The notes under the pieces are model-generated. The model worked only from the letters and a program-made list of their open reading frames with translations, was not told where the DNA came from and made no database searches. The position numbers and the translations under genes were made by a program. This document shows, piece by piece, positions 45,568 through 54,965 of a stretch of 64,000 bases of DNA (positions are counted from its first letter, which is position 1; every line of letters begins with the position of its first letter). Origin of the DNA: Vibrio barjaei (GTDB lineage Bacteria; Pseudomonadota; Gammaproteobacteria; Enterobacterales; Vibrionaceae); contig NZ_LQXO02000012.1 of assembly GCF_001639065.2 (NCBI RefSeq), forward strand, positions 186,001-250,000, read 5' to 3'.

Positions 45568-46722
45568 ATGAAAGGAATCTTTAGTTTGAGTCATGTCTCC
45601 GCGGGCTTTACTGCGGTATTAGTTGGCTATACCAGTTCTGTGGTCATCATCATTCAAGCGGCGACTCAATCCGGCGCAGACCCTGTTCAAATCGAGAGCT
45701 GGCTGTTGGTTCTAGGCATAATGATGGGGTTAACCTCAATAGGCCTTTCATGGTTTTACAAAATGCCTATCCTCACCGCGTGGTCGACACCTGGGGCAGC
45801 GATGTTAGTTGTGTCGGCAGGCGAGTATCAGTTAAGTGAGGCGATAGGTGCGTTTGTGGTTTCTGGTTTAATGATTACCGTGACAGGGCTGATTGGTCCC
45901 CTTAGTGAAACCTTAAAGCGAATTCCCTCATCACTAGGCACCGCTATGCTGGCAGCCATTCTGTTGCCTTTCTGTCTAAAAGGCTTTGAGCCACTTCAGA
46001 CGTCGCCAATCCTGTTTATTGTCATGTTCCTCACGTATCTGTTGGCAAAGCATTTGGTTCCAAGGTATGCCATGCTGCTCCTTCTTTCGGTGGCATTAAT
46101 TTGTGGCTGGTTCGTGACGCCGCATGACGCTGTCGAATTTCAATTAACGATGGCTAAGCCTGCTTGGATGCCAGTGACGTTTAATGTATCTGCATTACTC
46201 AATCTTGCGCTACCGCTTTATCTTATCACCATGATTTCTCAAAACTTGCCTGGTGTTGCGATGATGAAAAGTTATCACTATCAGACACCAGTGAAATCGT
46301 TGTTAATTACCACTGGTGTCGCAAATATGATTTTCGCTCCTTTCGGTGGTTTTAGCGCTAACTTGGCAGCGATTTCAGCGGCTATCTGCATGAACGACTC
46401 GGTGGATGCCGACAAGAATCAGCGCTACAAAGCAGTAATATGGGCCGGTTTGTTTTATCTCATTGCTGGGTTGTTCGCGACGTCTGTGGTTGCTCTTTTT
46501 ATCGCGCTGCCAGCTGACATCACCAGTATGTTAGCCAGTTTTGCCTTGTTGGGAACGTTATTGATGTGTTTACACTCGGCATTTATGACGGAAGAGTACA
46601 GAGAGGCGGCATTATTGACCTTCTTGATTACCCTTTCGGGCGTTAGCTTCTTAGGCATTAGCTCAACCTTACTTGGCTTGGCAGTAGGGGGGATTTATAG
46701 CCGCTTTACGCGCCGCGCTTAA
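45568..46722 (+). CDS. BenE-family benzoate/H+ symporter
   Basis: This 384-residue integral membrane protein of the BenE/YdcO family has about 11-12 hydrophobic segments. Family blocks are LTAWSTPGAAML and NMIFAPFGGFSANLAAISAAICM. The substrate may be benzoate or another small aromatic acid, but no benzoate catabolic genes are near, so I leave the symbol blank. It is divergent from the XRE-cupin regulator with two operators between. Confidence 0.88.
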   Translation: MKGIFSLSHVSAGFTAVLVGYTSSVVIIIQAATQSGADPVQIESWLLVLGIMMGLTSIGLSWFYKMPILTAWSTPGAAMLVVSAGEYQLSEAIGAFVVSGLMITVTGLIGPLSETLKRIPSSLGTAMLAAILLPFCLKGFEPLQTSPILFIVMFLTYLLAKHLVPRYAMLLLLSVALICGWFVTPHDAVEFQLTMAKPAWMPVTFNVSALLNLALPLYLITMISQNLPGVAMMKSYHYQTPVKSLLITTGVANMIFAPFGGFSANLAAISAAICMNDSVDADKNQRYKAVIWAGLFYLIAGLFATSVVALFIALPADITSMLASFALLGTLLMCLHSAFMTEEYREAALLTFLITLSGVSFLGISSTLLGLAVGGIYSRFTRRA

Positions 46723-46762
46723 TAATAAACCCGCACTCGTTTTTTTGAGTGCGGGTTTATTA
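46723..46762. terminator. Bidirectional terminator between the BenE-family gene and glpK
   Basis: 16-bp perfect arms (46723-46738 and 46747-46762) with a T-rich loop and A/T flanks lie between the convergent stops. Confidence 0.9.
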
Positions 46763-46782
46763 GACTTATGAAAAACTATGCC

Positions 46783-48276
46783 TTAGTGTGATTTAGTTCG
46801 CTTGATCGCGTCTAACCAACCAGCGTACAACGCTTCTCTTTCATTTCGCTCTATTTGCGGACTAAAGGTACGCTCGATTTCTTTCTTGTCAGCAAGCTCT
46901 CCTTGGCTTTGCCAAAAACCAACCGCGAGACCGGCTAGCATTGCAGCACCTAAAGCGGTTGATTCTCTCACAACCGGACGAACGACTTTGCTGCCCATAA
47001 TGTCGGATTGGAACTGCATCAGGAAATCGTTAGCAACGGCACCGCCGTCAACGCGGATTTGACTAAGCTTAATACCTGAATCCTCTTCCATCGCAAGTAA
47101 GACATCTCGACTTTGATAAGCGATGGACTCAAGAGCCGCGCGGATAATGTGGTTGCGGTTCGTGCCGCGTGTTAAACCTGTCAAAGTACCACGTGCGTGT
47201 GGGTCCCAATAAGGTGCACCTAGGCCAACAAACGCAGGGACGAGATATACGCCGTTGGAGTCATCGACTTTCTCTGCAAAGTATTGAGTATCTTGAGCAT
47301 CTTGAATGAGTCCTAGCTCATCGCGCAGCCACTGAATCGTTGCACCACCCATGAACACACTACCTTCGAGCGCATAAGTGACCTCATTGCCAACTTTATA
47401 TCCGATGGTAGTAAGCAAACCGTGTTTCGAAGCTATGGGCTTGTCGCCAGTGTTCATAAGTAAGAAACAGCCAGTGCCATAGGTGTTTTTGACCATGCCT
47501 TTCTTAAAGCACTGCTGACCAAATAGGGCGGCTTGTTGGTCTCCTGCGATACCACTGATAGGAATGTCTTCAGTCCCGCCACCAATATGGGCGTAACCAT
47601 AGACTTCACTGCTCGATTTAACTTCAGGTAACATGGATTTTGGAATGTTGAAGATATCGAGTAGTTTCTCATCCCATTCAAGGGTATGGATATTGAACAG
47701 CATACTGCGTGATGCGTTACTTACGTCTGTTACGTGAGACTTACCGTGGGTCAGTTTCCAGATTAACCAAGTATCCACAGTGCCGAATAGTAATTCGCCT
47801 TTCTCTGCGCGTTCTCGTGCACCTTCAACATTGTCGAGAATCCATGCAATCTTAGAACCAGAAAAATAAGCATCAACCACTAAACCCGTCGTGTCACGAA
47901 TGTAGTCTTCATGACCTTCGGCTTTTAACTTTTCACAAAAATCGGCGGTACGGCGGCACTGCCAGACTATGGCATTGTAGACAGGGTGACCCGTATCTTT
48001 TTCCCACACAATGGTGGTCTCACGTTGATTGGTGATACCAATCGCAGCGACTTCTTCGTTAGCAATGTCAGACTGAGCTAATACTTCAGTAAGGGAAGAG
48101 CGCTGTGTGGCCCAGATTTCCATCGGGTCATGTTCGACCCAACCGGGCTTAGGATAAATTTGAGTGAATTCGCGCTGAGCAGCACTGATCGTATTCGCGT
48201 CATGATCAAAAATAATAGCTCGGGAGCTAGTCGTTCCTTGATCTAGTGCGACGACGACTTTCTTCTTACTTTCCAT
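46783..48276 (-). CDS. glpK: Glycerol kinase
   Basis: This FGGY-family kinase phosphorylates glycerol to glycerol-3-phosphate. The phosphate-1 motif is [12 protein letters not shown] near residue 10. Other blocks include [23 protein letters not shown] and [15 protein letters not shown]. The length of 497 is normal (502 in E. coli). It is divergent from glpD across a 277-bp gap with GlpR-like sites. No glpF aquaporin gene is next to it, unlike E. coli glpFK. Confidence 0.97.
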   Translation of the reverse strand: MESKKKVVVALDQGTTSSRAIIFDHDANTISAAQREFTQIYPKPGWVEHDPMEIWATQRSSLTEVLAQSDIANEEVAAIGITNQRETTIVWEKDTGHPVYNAIVWQCRRTADFCEKLKAEGHEDYIRDTTGLVVDAYFSGSKIAWILDNVEGARERAEKGELLFGTVDTWLIWKLTHGKSHVTDVSNASRSMLFNIHTLEWDEKLLDIFNIPKSMLPEVKSSSEVYGYAHIGGGTEDIPISGIAGDQQAALFGQQCFKKGMVKNTYGTGCFLLMNTGDKPIASKHGLLTTIGYKVGNEVTYALEGSVFMGGATIQWLRDELGLIQDAQDTQYFAEKVDDSNGVYLVPAFVGLGAPYWDPHARGTLTGLTRGTNRNHIIRAALESIAYQSRDVLLAMEEDSGIKLSQIRVDGGAVANDFLMQFQSDIMGSKVVRPVVRESTALGAAMLAGLAVGFWQSQGELADKKEIERTFSPQIERNEREALYAGWLDAIKRTKSH

Positions 48277-48319
48277 ATCTTTCTCGTTATTTCTTTATGC
48301 TTTTTCGCTGTCATCGCGA

Positions 48320-48361
48320 AATGTTCGTTTCCGCACACTGTAGTGTTCGAAATGTCAAATA
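48320..48361. promoter_or_regulatory. Tandem GlpR-like operators upstream of glpK
   Basis: Two 20-mers, 48320-48339 and 48342-48361, carry TGTTCG at 48322 and 48344, 22 bp apart. The first matches the E. coli operator TATGTTCGATAACGAACATA at 13 of 20; the second is weaker in its right half. Confidence 0.6.
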
Positions 48362-48495
48362 TACATGAAATTAATGTTAATGAACTTTCCGGCGTATTGC
48401 AAAGGTTGAGTTCTCATTCCTTGATTTATCTTGGCTTAATGAAACTTTCGTGAAAGGTGTAAAAAATACTCGATCTTTTCGTTTATGATGATTAT

Positions 48496-48515
48496 ATTGT
48501 ATCTAAACGAACATA
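48496..48515. promoter_or_regulatory. GlpR-like operator upstream of glpD
   Basis: ATTGTATCTAAACGAACATA has a perfect right half (AACGAACATA) of the GlpR operator and a weak left half. It lies 39 bp before the glpD start. Confidence 0.55.
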
Positions 48516-48553
48516 AACGCGCATTTGCGAATAAAGAGCTGGACGAGGAAACT

Positions 48554-50083
48554 ATGAGTGTAACCAATAAAGTGTATGATTTAGTCGTAATAGGAGGCGG
48601 TATTAACGGCGTTGCAGTTGCAGCTGATGCAGCAGGACGTGGCTTGAAAGTCGCACTTTATGAAATGAACGATTTGGCTTCGGCTACGTCTTCGGCAAGT
48701 AGTAAACTTATTCATGGTGGATTACGTTATCTTGAGCATTATGAGTTTCGTTTAGTTTCGGAAGCTCTTGCAGAGCGTGAAGTATTGCTCAAAAATGCAC
48801 CTCACCTTGTTTCTCCACTTCGTTTCCAGTTACCTCACCGACCTCATTTGCGTCCAGCATGGATGATAAGAACGGGATTGTTCCTATACGATAACTTGGG
48901 CAAGCGTGTTTCTTTACCTGGTAGTCATAGTGTGAAGTTCAAGGGCGAGCAAAGTCCGTTGTTACCAGAAATGAAAGTAGGTTTCGAGTATTCGGATTGT
49001 GCCGTTGATGATGCGCGTTTGGTTGTCACTAATGCCAAGTTAGCTGAAGAGAAAGGCGCGGATATTTTCACTCGCTCGAAATGTGTTAAAGCCGAACGCT
49101 CTGGTGAAGCATGGCGGGTGGATATCGAGAACACGCTGACAGGTGAAGTGAGCTCAATACAAACCAAAGCACTTGTAAATGCCGCCGGTCCTTGGGTTGA
49201 CCGTTTCTTCGGCAGTCAATTGGCTATGCCATCACCACGAGGTATTCGTCTAGTTAAAGGAAGCCATATAGTGGTTCCTAAGATGTACGACGGCAATCAT
49301 GCATTTATTCTGCAAAACGAAGACAAACGAATTGTGTTTGTGATTCCGTACATGGATAACTACTCGGTGGTAGGTACCACTGATGTTGAGTATCAAGGCG
49401 ACCCAAGCAAAGTAAAAATTGACGACAACGAAATTGCTTACTTGTGCGATATCGTCAACCAACACTTTACGACTAAGATTTCACCTGAAGATGTGATTTC
49501 CGATTGGTCCGGTGTACGTCCTCTATGTGATGATGAGTCCGATGACCCGCAGGCAGTAACACGTGATTATACGATCGAGCTTGATGATCAGATGGACGAT
49601 GCTCCGTTGCTATCTATTTTTGGGGGCAAGCTGACAACGTATCGCAAACTTGGTCAGGCAGCGGTGGATAAACTTGCTCCATTCTTCCCTCATATGGGGC
49701 AGGCTTGGACTCGTGAAGCAATTCTACCTGGCGGTAATTTCTCTAATCGTGATCATCTGGAGCAGCAGCTCGCGTCTCAGTACTCATGGTTAGACTGTGG
49801 CATTATCAAGCGATGGGTCAGAGCATACGGTACACGTATTAGTCAGTTCCTTGAAGATAAAACCAGGGTTGATGAGTTGGGGACGGATTTTGGACACGGT
49901 CTGTATCAAGTAGAGGTGGATTACTTAGTACAGCAAGAATGGGCTGTATCAGTAGACGATGTCCTTTGGAGGCGAAGCAAGCTTGGTTTAGAGTTTGAGG
50001 CGGAACAAGTCGAACAACTTAGCAATTATCTAGACGCATCACTTGCAAAAAAGAATGGTGTGAATCTTAAACGTGTTAGCTAG
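48554..50083 (+). CDS. glpD: Aerobic glycerol-3-phosphate dehydrogenase
   Basis: This FAD-dependent peripheral membrane enzyme oxidises glycerol-3-phosphate to dihydroxyacetone phosphate and passes electrons to quinone. The FAD motif is DLVVIGGGINGVAVAADAAG, followed by SSASSKLIHGGLRYLE. The length is 509 from the start at 48554 (MSVTNKVYD, with GAGGAA upstream) against 501 in E. coli. The longer frame from 48485 would run through the GlpR-like site and is rejected. It forms a divergent pair with glpK. Confidence 0.97.
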   Translation: MSVTNKVYDLVVIGGGINGVAVAADAAGRGLKVALYEMNDLASATSSASSKLIHGGLRYLEHYEFRLVSEALAEREVLLKNAPHLVSPLRFQLPHRPHLRPAWMIRTGLFLYDNLGKRVSLPGSHSVKFKGEQSPLLPEMKVGFEYSDCAVDDARLVVTNAKLAEEKGADIFTRSKCVKAERSGEAWRVDIENTLTGEVSSIQTKALVNAAGPWVDRFFGSQLAMPSPRGIRLVKGSHIVVPKMYDGNHAFILQNEDKRIVFVIPYMDNYSVVGTTDVEYQGDPSKVKIDDNEIAYLCDIVNQHFTTKISPEDVISDWSGVRPLCDDESDDPQAVTRDYTIELDDQMDDAPLLSIFGGKLTTYRKLGQAAVDKLAPFFPHMGQAWTREAILPGGNFSNRDHLEQQLASQYSWLDCGIIKRWVRAYGTRISQFLEDKTRVDELGTDFGHGLYQVEVDYLVQQEWAVSVDDVLWRRSKLGLEFEAEQVEQLSNYLDASLAKKNGVNLKRVS

Positions 50084-50118
50084 TCCTTTATAAGGTTCAC
50101 CTTTGCTCGCTTTATACG

Positions 50119-50147
50119 AACAGCGCCCTTAAGTCAGGGCGCTGTTT
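50119..50147. terminator. Terminator between glpD and the EamA gene
   Basis: AACAGCGCCCT / AGGGCGCTGTT (11-bp arms, 6-base loop) is followed by TTTTATT on the plus strand. Confidence 0.9.
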
Positions 50148-50149
50148 TA

Positions 50150-51037
50150 TTATGGGTTCAGTCGTTTGGCTTTTCGAATGGATACCATCGAACTTAGCCG
50201 ATAAAAAACCAATGAAGCAAGTAACAATAAACAGCCGAATACTTTGTTAATGGGCATCGGCTCGGAATAAATAAGTACACTTAGAATTAACGTCCACACC
50301 GGTTCGAGCAGCATCAATAGTGCCGCGTTCGTCGGGTTAGCTAGCTTTTGACCCGTTGTTTGCATTAAGTACCGCAAGCTGGTTGCGAGTAAAACGCTCA
50401 GTGCAAACCACTTCCAAGTAATCAACGAAATATGTTCAGGCCAAGTTTCGACACTGAGTGAAAGAACAATACCTATACAGCCAGTTGAAAATAGCTGCAA
50501 GGTTGTCAGCAGCATAGGTGACAACTGTGCGGAATACTTGCTATTGAAGTTAAAGTGGAGCGCCAAACCAACAGCGGACGCTAAAAACCAAAGCTGACTA
50601 GGGTCGGTTTGCCAGCTTCCTTTCCAGGACAACAGAAACAAGCCTGCGGCCGCAATCGGAAGTGACAGCCAAAAAGCACGTATTGGTTTCGTTTTAAATA
50701 GTACCCAGGCGACTATCGGGACAAACAGCATCGATAGGCTCATGATGAATGCGCCTTCACCTAAGGTGTCACTGATAGAGATCGCATGAATCCAGCAAAA
50801 GATAGCGCTTCCTAAGAAACAACCCACACTCATTGCTCGAAGACAGTCTCCTAACGAGGCTGCTTTGAGTGCTCGCATACAGAATGGAAATAAAATTAAC
50901 GATGCAAAGATAAACCGCAAACCAATAAAGCCGAAAGGCGGAAGGCCTTGAATGGCTTCTTTTGAAAACACCCATCCGGCCCCAGCAAGCAGTGTGGTAA
51001 ATACCAGAATAAATTCAGCGCGATATTTGACGTGCAT
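50150..51037 (-). CDS. EamA/DMT-family transporter
   Basis: This drug/metabolite-type exporter has about 295 residues, ten hydrophobic segments and two EamA repeats (first ending near ISDTLGEGAFIMSLSMLFVPI, second containing NPTNAALLMLLEPVW). I start at MHVKYRAEF (51037) because the preceding residues in the frame from 51091 are polar and lack family character; this start is not certain. The substrate is unknown. Confidence 0.82.
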   Translation of the reverse strand: MHVKYRAEFILVFTTLLAGAGWVFSKEAIQGLPPFGFIGLRFIFASLILFPFCMRALKAASLGDCLRAMSVGCFLGSAIFCWIHAISISDTLGEGAFIMSLSMLFVPIVAWVLFKTKPIRAFWLSLPIAAAGLFLLSWKGSWQTDPSQLWFLASAVGLALHFNFNSKYSAQLSPMLLTTLQLFSTGCIGIVLSLSVETWPEHISLITWKWFALSVLLATSLRYLMQTTGQKLANPTNAALLMLLEPVWTLILSVLIYSEPMPINKVFGCLLLLASLVFYRLSSMVSIRKAKRLNP

Positions 51038-51250
51038 AAAAGTGGACTCTTTTTTTTGCTCATTCTGCGCTATTTTTGCCGGATAGACCATAGTAGAACC
51101 GAGCGGAATTATTGATATATCTGATAAATAGAATTACCGATTTGATGTTGATTGCCTTCACTTTTAGCGTGTGCAGTAATATTTGGGATTAGTTTGTAGA
51201 TGCTACTATATTCATATCTAGAGTAAGTTATATCCGAAAAGGAGAAAGTG

Positions 51251-51580
51251 ATGTCGTTCATTGCCTATAGTAATGATACTCACACTGTTATCGAAGTAGA
51301 CGCGCCGCACTTTGATGCCAAAACTGTCCCCAGTTTTCGACAATGTATCGATGGCTTGGATGATTCATTGAATCGATGCATGTTATTAGATTTAACCAAT
51401 GTGACATTTATGGACAGTAGTGCGTTAGGGGCGTTGATGGCGCTGCGCAAAACTCATCAATGTCACACCATTTGCCTCATCACTGAGAGTGTACCTGTTC
51501 TCCAATTGTTAAAAGTTACCAAAGTAGATCAGTTAGTTACCGTCTATCCCGACCTTGAACAAGCGATAACTGCGAACTAG
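51251..51580 (+). CDS. STAS-domain protein (anti-sigma factor antagonist type)
   Basis: This 109-residue single-domain STAS protein has the motif DLTNVTFMDSSALGAL, with the Ser (56 or 57) that is phosphorylated in SpoIIAA/RsbV relatives. AAAAGGAG lies just before the ATG at 51251. No partner kinase or phosphatase is adjacent. In vibrios such proteins usually act in partner-switching or lipid-transport complexes; which of these applies here cannot be told. Confidence 0.87.
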   Translation: MSFIAYSNDTHTVIEVDAPHFDAKTVPSFRQCIDGLDDSLNRCMLLDLTNVTFMDSSALGALMALRKTHQCHTICLITESVPVLQLLKVTKVDQLVTVYPDLEQAITAN

Positions 51581-51713
51581 TTACCACTTTGCTTGCATAA
51601 CGTACAAAAATAAGTCAAATCGTAGCGCCAACATACTGTTTTTGTTGACGCGAAACCGCTTGTCATACACACTTACTGTCAACATTTCGTGACACTTTCT
51701 ATAGGAAGACAAA

Positions 51714-53255
51714 GTGCGTTTAGAGGTTTTTTGCGAAGATAGATTGGGGCTCACGCGCGAGCTATTGGACATTCTTGCGTCCAATAGTATTGATTTGCGT
51801 GGCATTGAAATTGATATATCTGGGATTATCTACTTGAACTGTCCAGATATTGATTTCGAGACGTTTAGGGACTTAATGGCCGAAATTCGCCGAATTTCCG
51901 GGGTGAAAGACGTTCGAAAGATCCAGTTTATGCCAAGCGAACGACACAATACAGAACTCGTGTCACTGCTCACTAATCTGCCTTATCCGGTATTGTCAAT
52001 TGACCTTAAGGGGGCGATTGATATGGCTAACCATGCAGCTTTGAAATTACTTGCGAAAAGTGAAGAAGAAGCCATTGGTCAGTTAATCTCTCATCTATTA
52101 CCAAGCTTTAACTTCACTAAATGGATTGAAGGCGAGATCTCCCGACAGAAACAAGCCATTGTTATTGATGGTTTAGATTACACTATGGAAATTCTACCGG
52201 TTTACATTACTGGCGAATCGAATGAAACGTTACTAGCCAGTGCGGTTATGAGTATCCACCCAACTACGACTTCAAGTGCGCCCGAGGTACTTGCAGACAG
52301 TAATTCTCTTGGGTTTGAGCACTTTGTCGGCGTATCTAACCGCCACAAGGCTCTGATGAGTCAAGCGAAAAAGCTGGCTATGTTAGACCAGCCGCTACTG
52401 ATTGAAGGCGAAACCGGTACTGGTAAAGAAATGCTAGCGAAAGCTTGCCATAACCGTTCAAACCGAGCTTCTAATCCCTTTTTAGTACTAAGCTGCGCAT
52501 CTATGCCTGATGATGTTGCAGAAACGGAACTGTTTGGTCATGCTCCTGGGTCGTTTAATCATGAACATGGTCACAAAGGAATTTTCGAGCAAGCTAATGG
52601 CGGCACTGTACTATTGGATGAAATCGGTGAAATGAGCCCTCACTTGCAAATCAAACTGTTACGTTTCTTACAAGATGGTACTTTTAGACGCGTAGGGGAA
52701 GAGCACGAAGTACACGTTGATGTACGTATCATTGCATCGACTCGCTACAATCTAGCGGATCTTGCTGAGCAAGGAGCATTCCGAGAAGATCTTTATTACC
52801 GATTAAATGTGCTGACGCTTACTATTCCACCCTTACGCGAGAGAGCAAGTGATATCTCACCGTTATTAGATTTGTTTGTCGCAAAACATAGCAATAAGCT
52901 AGGCATAGCCAAGCCTGATATTGATGAGGAACTCGTGAAGTCACTCTGCAACTATCCGTGGCCAGGCAATATCCGTCAGCTAGACAATATGGTGTTGCGT
53001 GCGTTGACGCAGGTAACGGGGTCAACACTGGAGCTGGAAGACTTTAATTTGCCTAAGTTGGAAAGTGTGAACTCCGGCTCTGTTAATCTAAACATCGATG
53101 GTTCTCTCGATGACATCATGAAGGACTATGAGTCACGTGTACTTGAAAAACTCTATCAGTCCTTCCCGTCAAGTCGTAAGTTAGCCAAGCGTCTTAATGT
53201 GTCACATACCTCCATTGCCAATAAGTTGCGTGATTACAATATCAGGAAGAATTAA
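51714..53255 (+). CDS. tyrR: Aromatic amino acid regulator TyrR
   Basis: TyrR represses or activates aromatic amino acid transport and synthesis genes in response to Tyr, Phe and Trp. The 513-residue protein has an ACT domain (1-70, MRLEVFCEDRLGLTRELLDIL), a PAS region (about 80-120), an AAA+ domain (about 205-430, Walker A GETGTGKE) and a C-terminal HTH. The AAA+ loop reads ELFGHAPGSFNHEHGHKG, lacking GAFTGA, as in other TyrR proteins that do not use sigma-54. It starts with GTG after AGGAAG. rimJ begins at its stop codon. A TyrR box lies upstream of the symporter at 11466. Confidence 0.95.
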   Translation: MRLEVFCEDRLGLTRELLDILASNSIDLRGIEIDISGIIYLNCPDIDFETFRDLMAEIRRISGVKDVRKIQFMPSERHNTELVSLLTNLPYPVLSIDLKGAIDMANHAALKLLAKSEEEAIGQLISHLLPSFNFTKWIEGEISRQKQAIVIDGLDYTMEILPVYITGESNETLLASAVMSIHPTTTSSAPEVLADSNSLGFEHFVGVSNRHKALMSQAKKLAMLDQPLLIEGETGTGKEMLAKACHNRSNRASNPFLVLSCASMPDDVAETELFGHAPGSFNHEHGHKGIFEQANGGTVLLDEIGEMSPHLQIKLLRFLQDGTFRRVGEEHEVHVDVRIIASTRYNLADLAEQGAFREDLYYRLNVLTLTIPPLRERASDISPLLDLFVAKHSNKLGIAKPDIDEELVKSLCNYPWPGNIRQLDNMVLRALTQVTGSTLELEDFNLPKLESVNSGSVNLNIDGSLDDIMKDYESRVLEKLYQSFPSSRKLAKRLNVSHTSIANKLRDYNIRKN

Positions 53256-53833
53256 TGGAAGATCTTAGCTCGGCGGTGCAGTTGCATCGTCGCGAAGGGA
53301 ATGTGCTAGTGAGAACGGCTAAGCCCTCTGATGCTTACACAATTGCTCAGTATTTTCGAGAGAACAAAACCTTTCTCAAACCGTGGGAACCAAAACGAGA
53401 TGCCGACTTTTATAAAGTCGACTCGTGGGCAGCCAAATTGGTGAAATTGGAAGAATTGCATCGTTTAGGGCTAGCGTATTACTGCTTAATTTTCGATGCG
53501 GAAACGAACCAGATGCAGGGGACGATCTCGTTTAGCAGTTTGATACGTTTTCCATTTCACTCATGCAATCTCGGTTACTCTTTGGCAGAAAATGCACAAG
53601 GGCATGGCTATATGCGCCGTGCGTTGAAGTTAGCGATACCGTATATGTTTGATGTGCAAAACATGCATCGTATTGCTGCATCATATATGCCTAGAAATGT
53701 TCGCAGTGAAGCGGTATTAAACGCGATGGGCTTCACTCGGGAAGGTTTTGCTAAAGACTATCTTTTAATCGATGATAAATGGGAAGATCACGTGTTAACG
53801 TCGTTGATTAACCCTAATTGGAAGCCATCCTAA
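53255..53833 (+). CDS. rimJ: Ribosomal protein S5-alanine N-acetyltransferase
   Basis: This GNAT acetyltransferase of 192 residues is of the RimJ type, acetylating the N-terminus of ribosomal protein S5. Blocks EPKRDADFY, LGYSLAENAQGHGYMRRAL (acetyl-CoA loop) and ASYMPRNVRSEAVLNAMGF are present. Start and stop overlap with tyrR as TAATG, so translation is coupled. The next gene overlaps in the same way. Confidence 0.87.
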   Translation: MEDLSSAVQLHRREGNVLVRTAKPSDAYTIAQYFRENKTFLKPWEPKRDADFYKVDSWAAKLVKLEELHRLGLAYYCLIFDAETNQMQGTISFSSLIRFPFHSCNLGYSLAENAQGHGYMRRALKLAIPYMFDVQNMHRIAASYMPRNVRSEAVLNAMGFTREGFAKDYLLIDDKWEDHVLTSLINPNWKPS

Positions 53834-54420
53834 TGACTAGACTTGAACAGCAACTCAACTTATTGATGGAACTTGATAAGTTAAAAGCCGTTTTGCGCCG
53901 AACTCGAGTTCGATGTGCGGATGGTCGTTTCGAAAATAGTGCCGAGCACAGTTGGCACGTCGCAATGATGGCGTTGCTGTTGCAAGAGCATGCTAACGAA
54001 CCTGTTGATATTGCAAAGGTCGTTAAAATGCTTTTGTTACACGACATGGTTGAAATCGATGCTGGCGATACTTTTGTTTACGACACCGCCGCATATGAAA
54101 CGCAACAGCAAACTGAACTTGAAGCCGCCAAGCGTTTGTTTGGTATGTTGCCTGATGACCAAGGAGAGGCTTTATTTTCGGTTTGGCGCGAGTTTGAGGC
54201 AGCAGAATCGGCAGAGGCCAGATTTGCTAAGGCGTTGGATCGACTTATCCCGATGTTATTGAACTACCATAATGATGGTCAAAGCTGGATCGAAAACAAT
54301 GTTAGCAAACAACAAGTGATGCAAGTGAACCAACGTATAGAAAAAGGTTCACAAGTGCTTTGGGATAAAGCAAAATTGCTGATAGAAGAAGCCACAGAAA
54401 ATGGCTGGTTAAGAAATTAG
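53833..54420 (+). CDS. HD-domain phosphohydrolase (YfbR/HDDC2-like)
   Basis: This 195-residue HD-superfamily metal phosphohydrolase has metal ligands His39 and His42 (AEHSWHV), the His70-Asp71 pair (LLLHDMVEIDAGD) and a later Asp. This pattern fits 5'-deoxynucleotidases such as YfbR and HDDC2. The start at 53833 overlaps the rimJ stop (TAATG). The next gene follows by 8 bp. The substrate is inferred. Confidence 0.85.
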   Translation: MTRLEQQLNLLMELDKLKAVLRRTRVRCADGRFENSAEHSWHVAMMALLLQEHANEPVDIAKVVKMLLLHDMVEIDAGDTFVYDTAAYETQQQTELEAAKRLFGMLPDDQGEALFSVWREFEAAESAEARFAKALDRLIPMLLNYHNDGQSWIENNVSKQQVMQVNQRIEKGSQVLWDKAKLLIEEATENGWLRN

Positions 54421-54428
54421 GAGACTGA

Positions 54429-54902
54429 ATGTCTTACACAACTTTGGATGAATACCAAAGAAAATGGATTTTTACTCATCAATCAATGCCTGTTCCTGAG
54501 CAAGATTGGCCACAGATTAAACCCATGACTCAAGCGCGTGCAGCGCAGTTTTGGAAAGAAAATATCAGCGCCCAAAGCCCAGATGCAGAACGTCTAAGCT
54601 CACAAGATTGGCCAATGAAAGATAGCAATTGGCAAGATGATGTTGATTGGATGGCTGCGTGGGAAGCAGATGAGAACGAGCTTCCTGAAGCCGTGAACCA
54701 GTTTATCGATTGGCAAGACGACGTCACAGTGTATTTCTGTTATGAGAAATACAACGTGATTGAAACTAAATGGTCGGTGTTTAAAAAGTATTGGAAGAAC
54801 TTCCTGTTTTACGATGATGGCCCTATCTTACTTGGTCGCCGTCGCTCGGAAGCGCTTTGGTTTTCGACTCAGGGAACCGTGCGATTAGGCCATCGCAAGT
54901 AG
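54429..54902 (+). CDS. DUF2947 family protein
   Basis: This soluble 157-residue protein is rich in Trp, Asp and Glu, with repeated acidic-Trp segments such as DWMAAWEADENELPE and FIDWQDDVTVYFCYEKYN. I recognise it as the DUF2947 type, of unknown function. It ends the tyrR-rimJ-HD operon and is followed by a terminator. Confidence 0.75.
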   Translation: MSYTTLDEYQRKWIFTHQSMPVPEQDWPQIKPMTQARAAQFWKENISAQSPDAERLSSQDWPMKDSNWQDDVDWMAAWEADENELPEAVNQFIDWQDDVTVYFCYEKYNVIETKWSVFKKYWKNFLFYDDGPILLGRRRSEALWFSTQGTVRLGHRK

Positions 54903-54909
54903 AGTGACT

Positions 54910-54942
54910 AAAAAGCCAGACAATTCATCGTCTGGCTTTTTC
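54910..54942. terminator. Terminator after the DUF2947 gene
   Basis: AAAAAGCCAGAC / GTCTGGCTTTTT (12-bp arms, 8-base loop) with T and A tracts on either side can serve both convergent genes. Confidence 0.9.
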
Positions 54943-54965
54943 ATATCTGTTTTATTGACTTGACG

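Noticed and set aside
45568..46722. Benzoate degradation locus
   Set aside because: Only the BenE-type transporter is present. No dioxygenase or catechol genes are adjacent.
48485..48553. N-terminal extension of glpD
   Set aside because: The added codons cover the GlpR-like operator and lack family similarity. The start at 48554 has a ribosome site and gives normal length.
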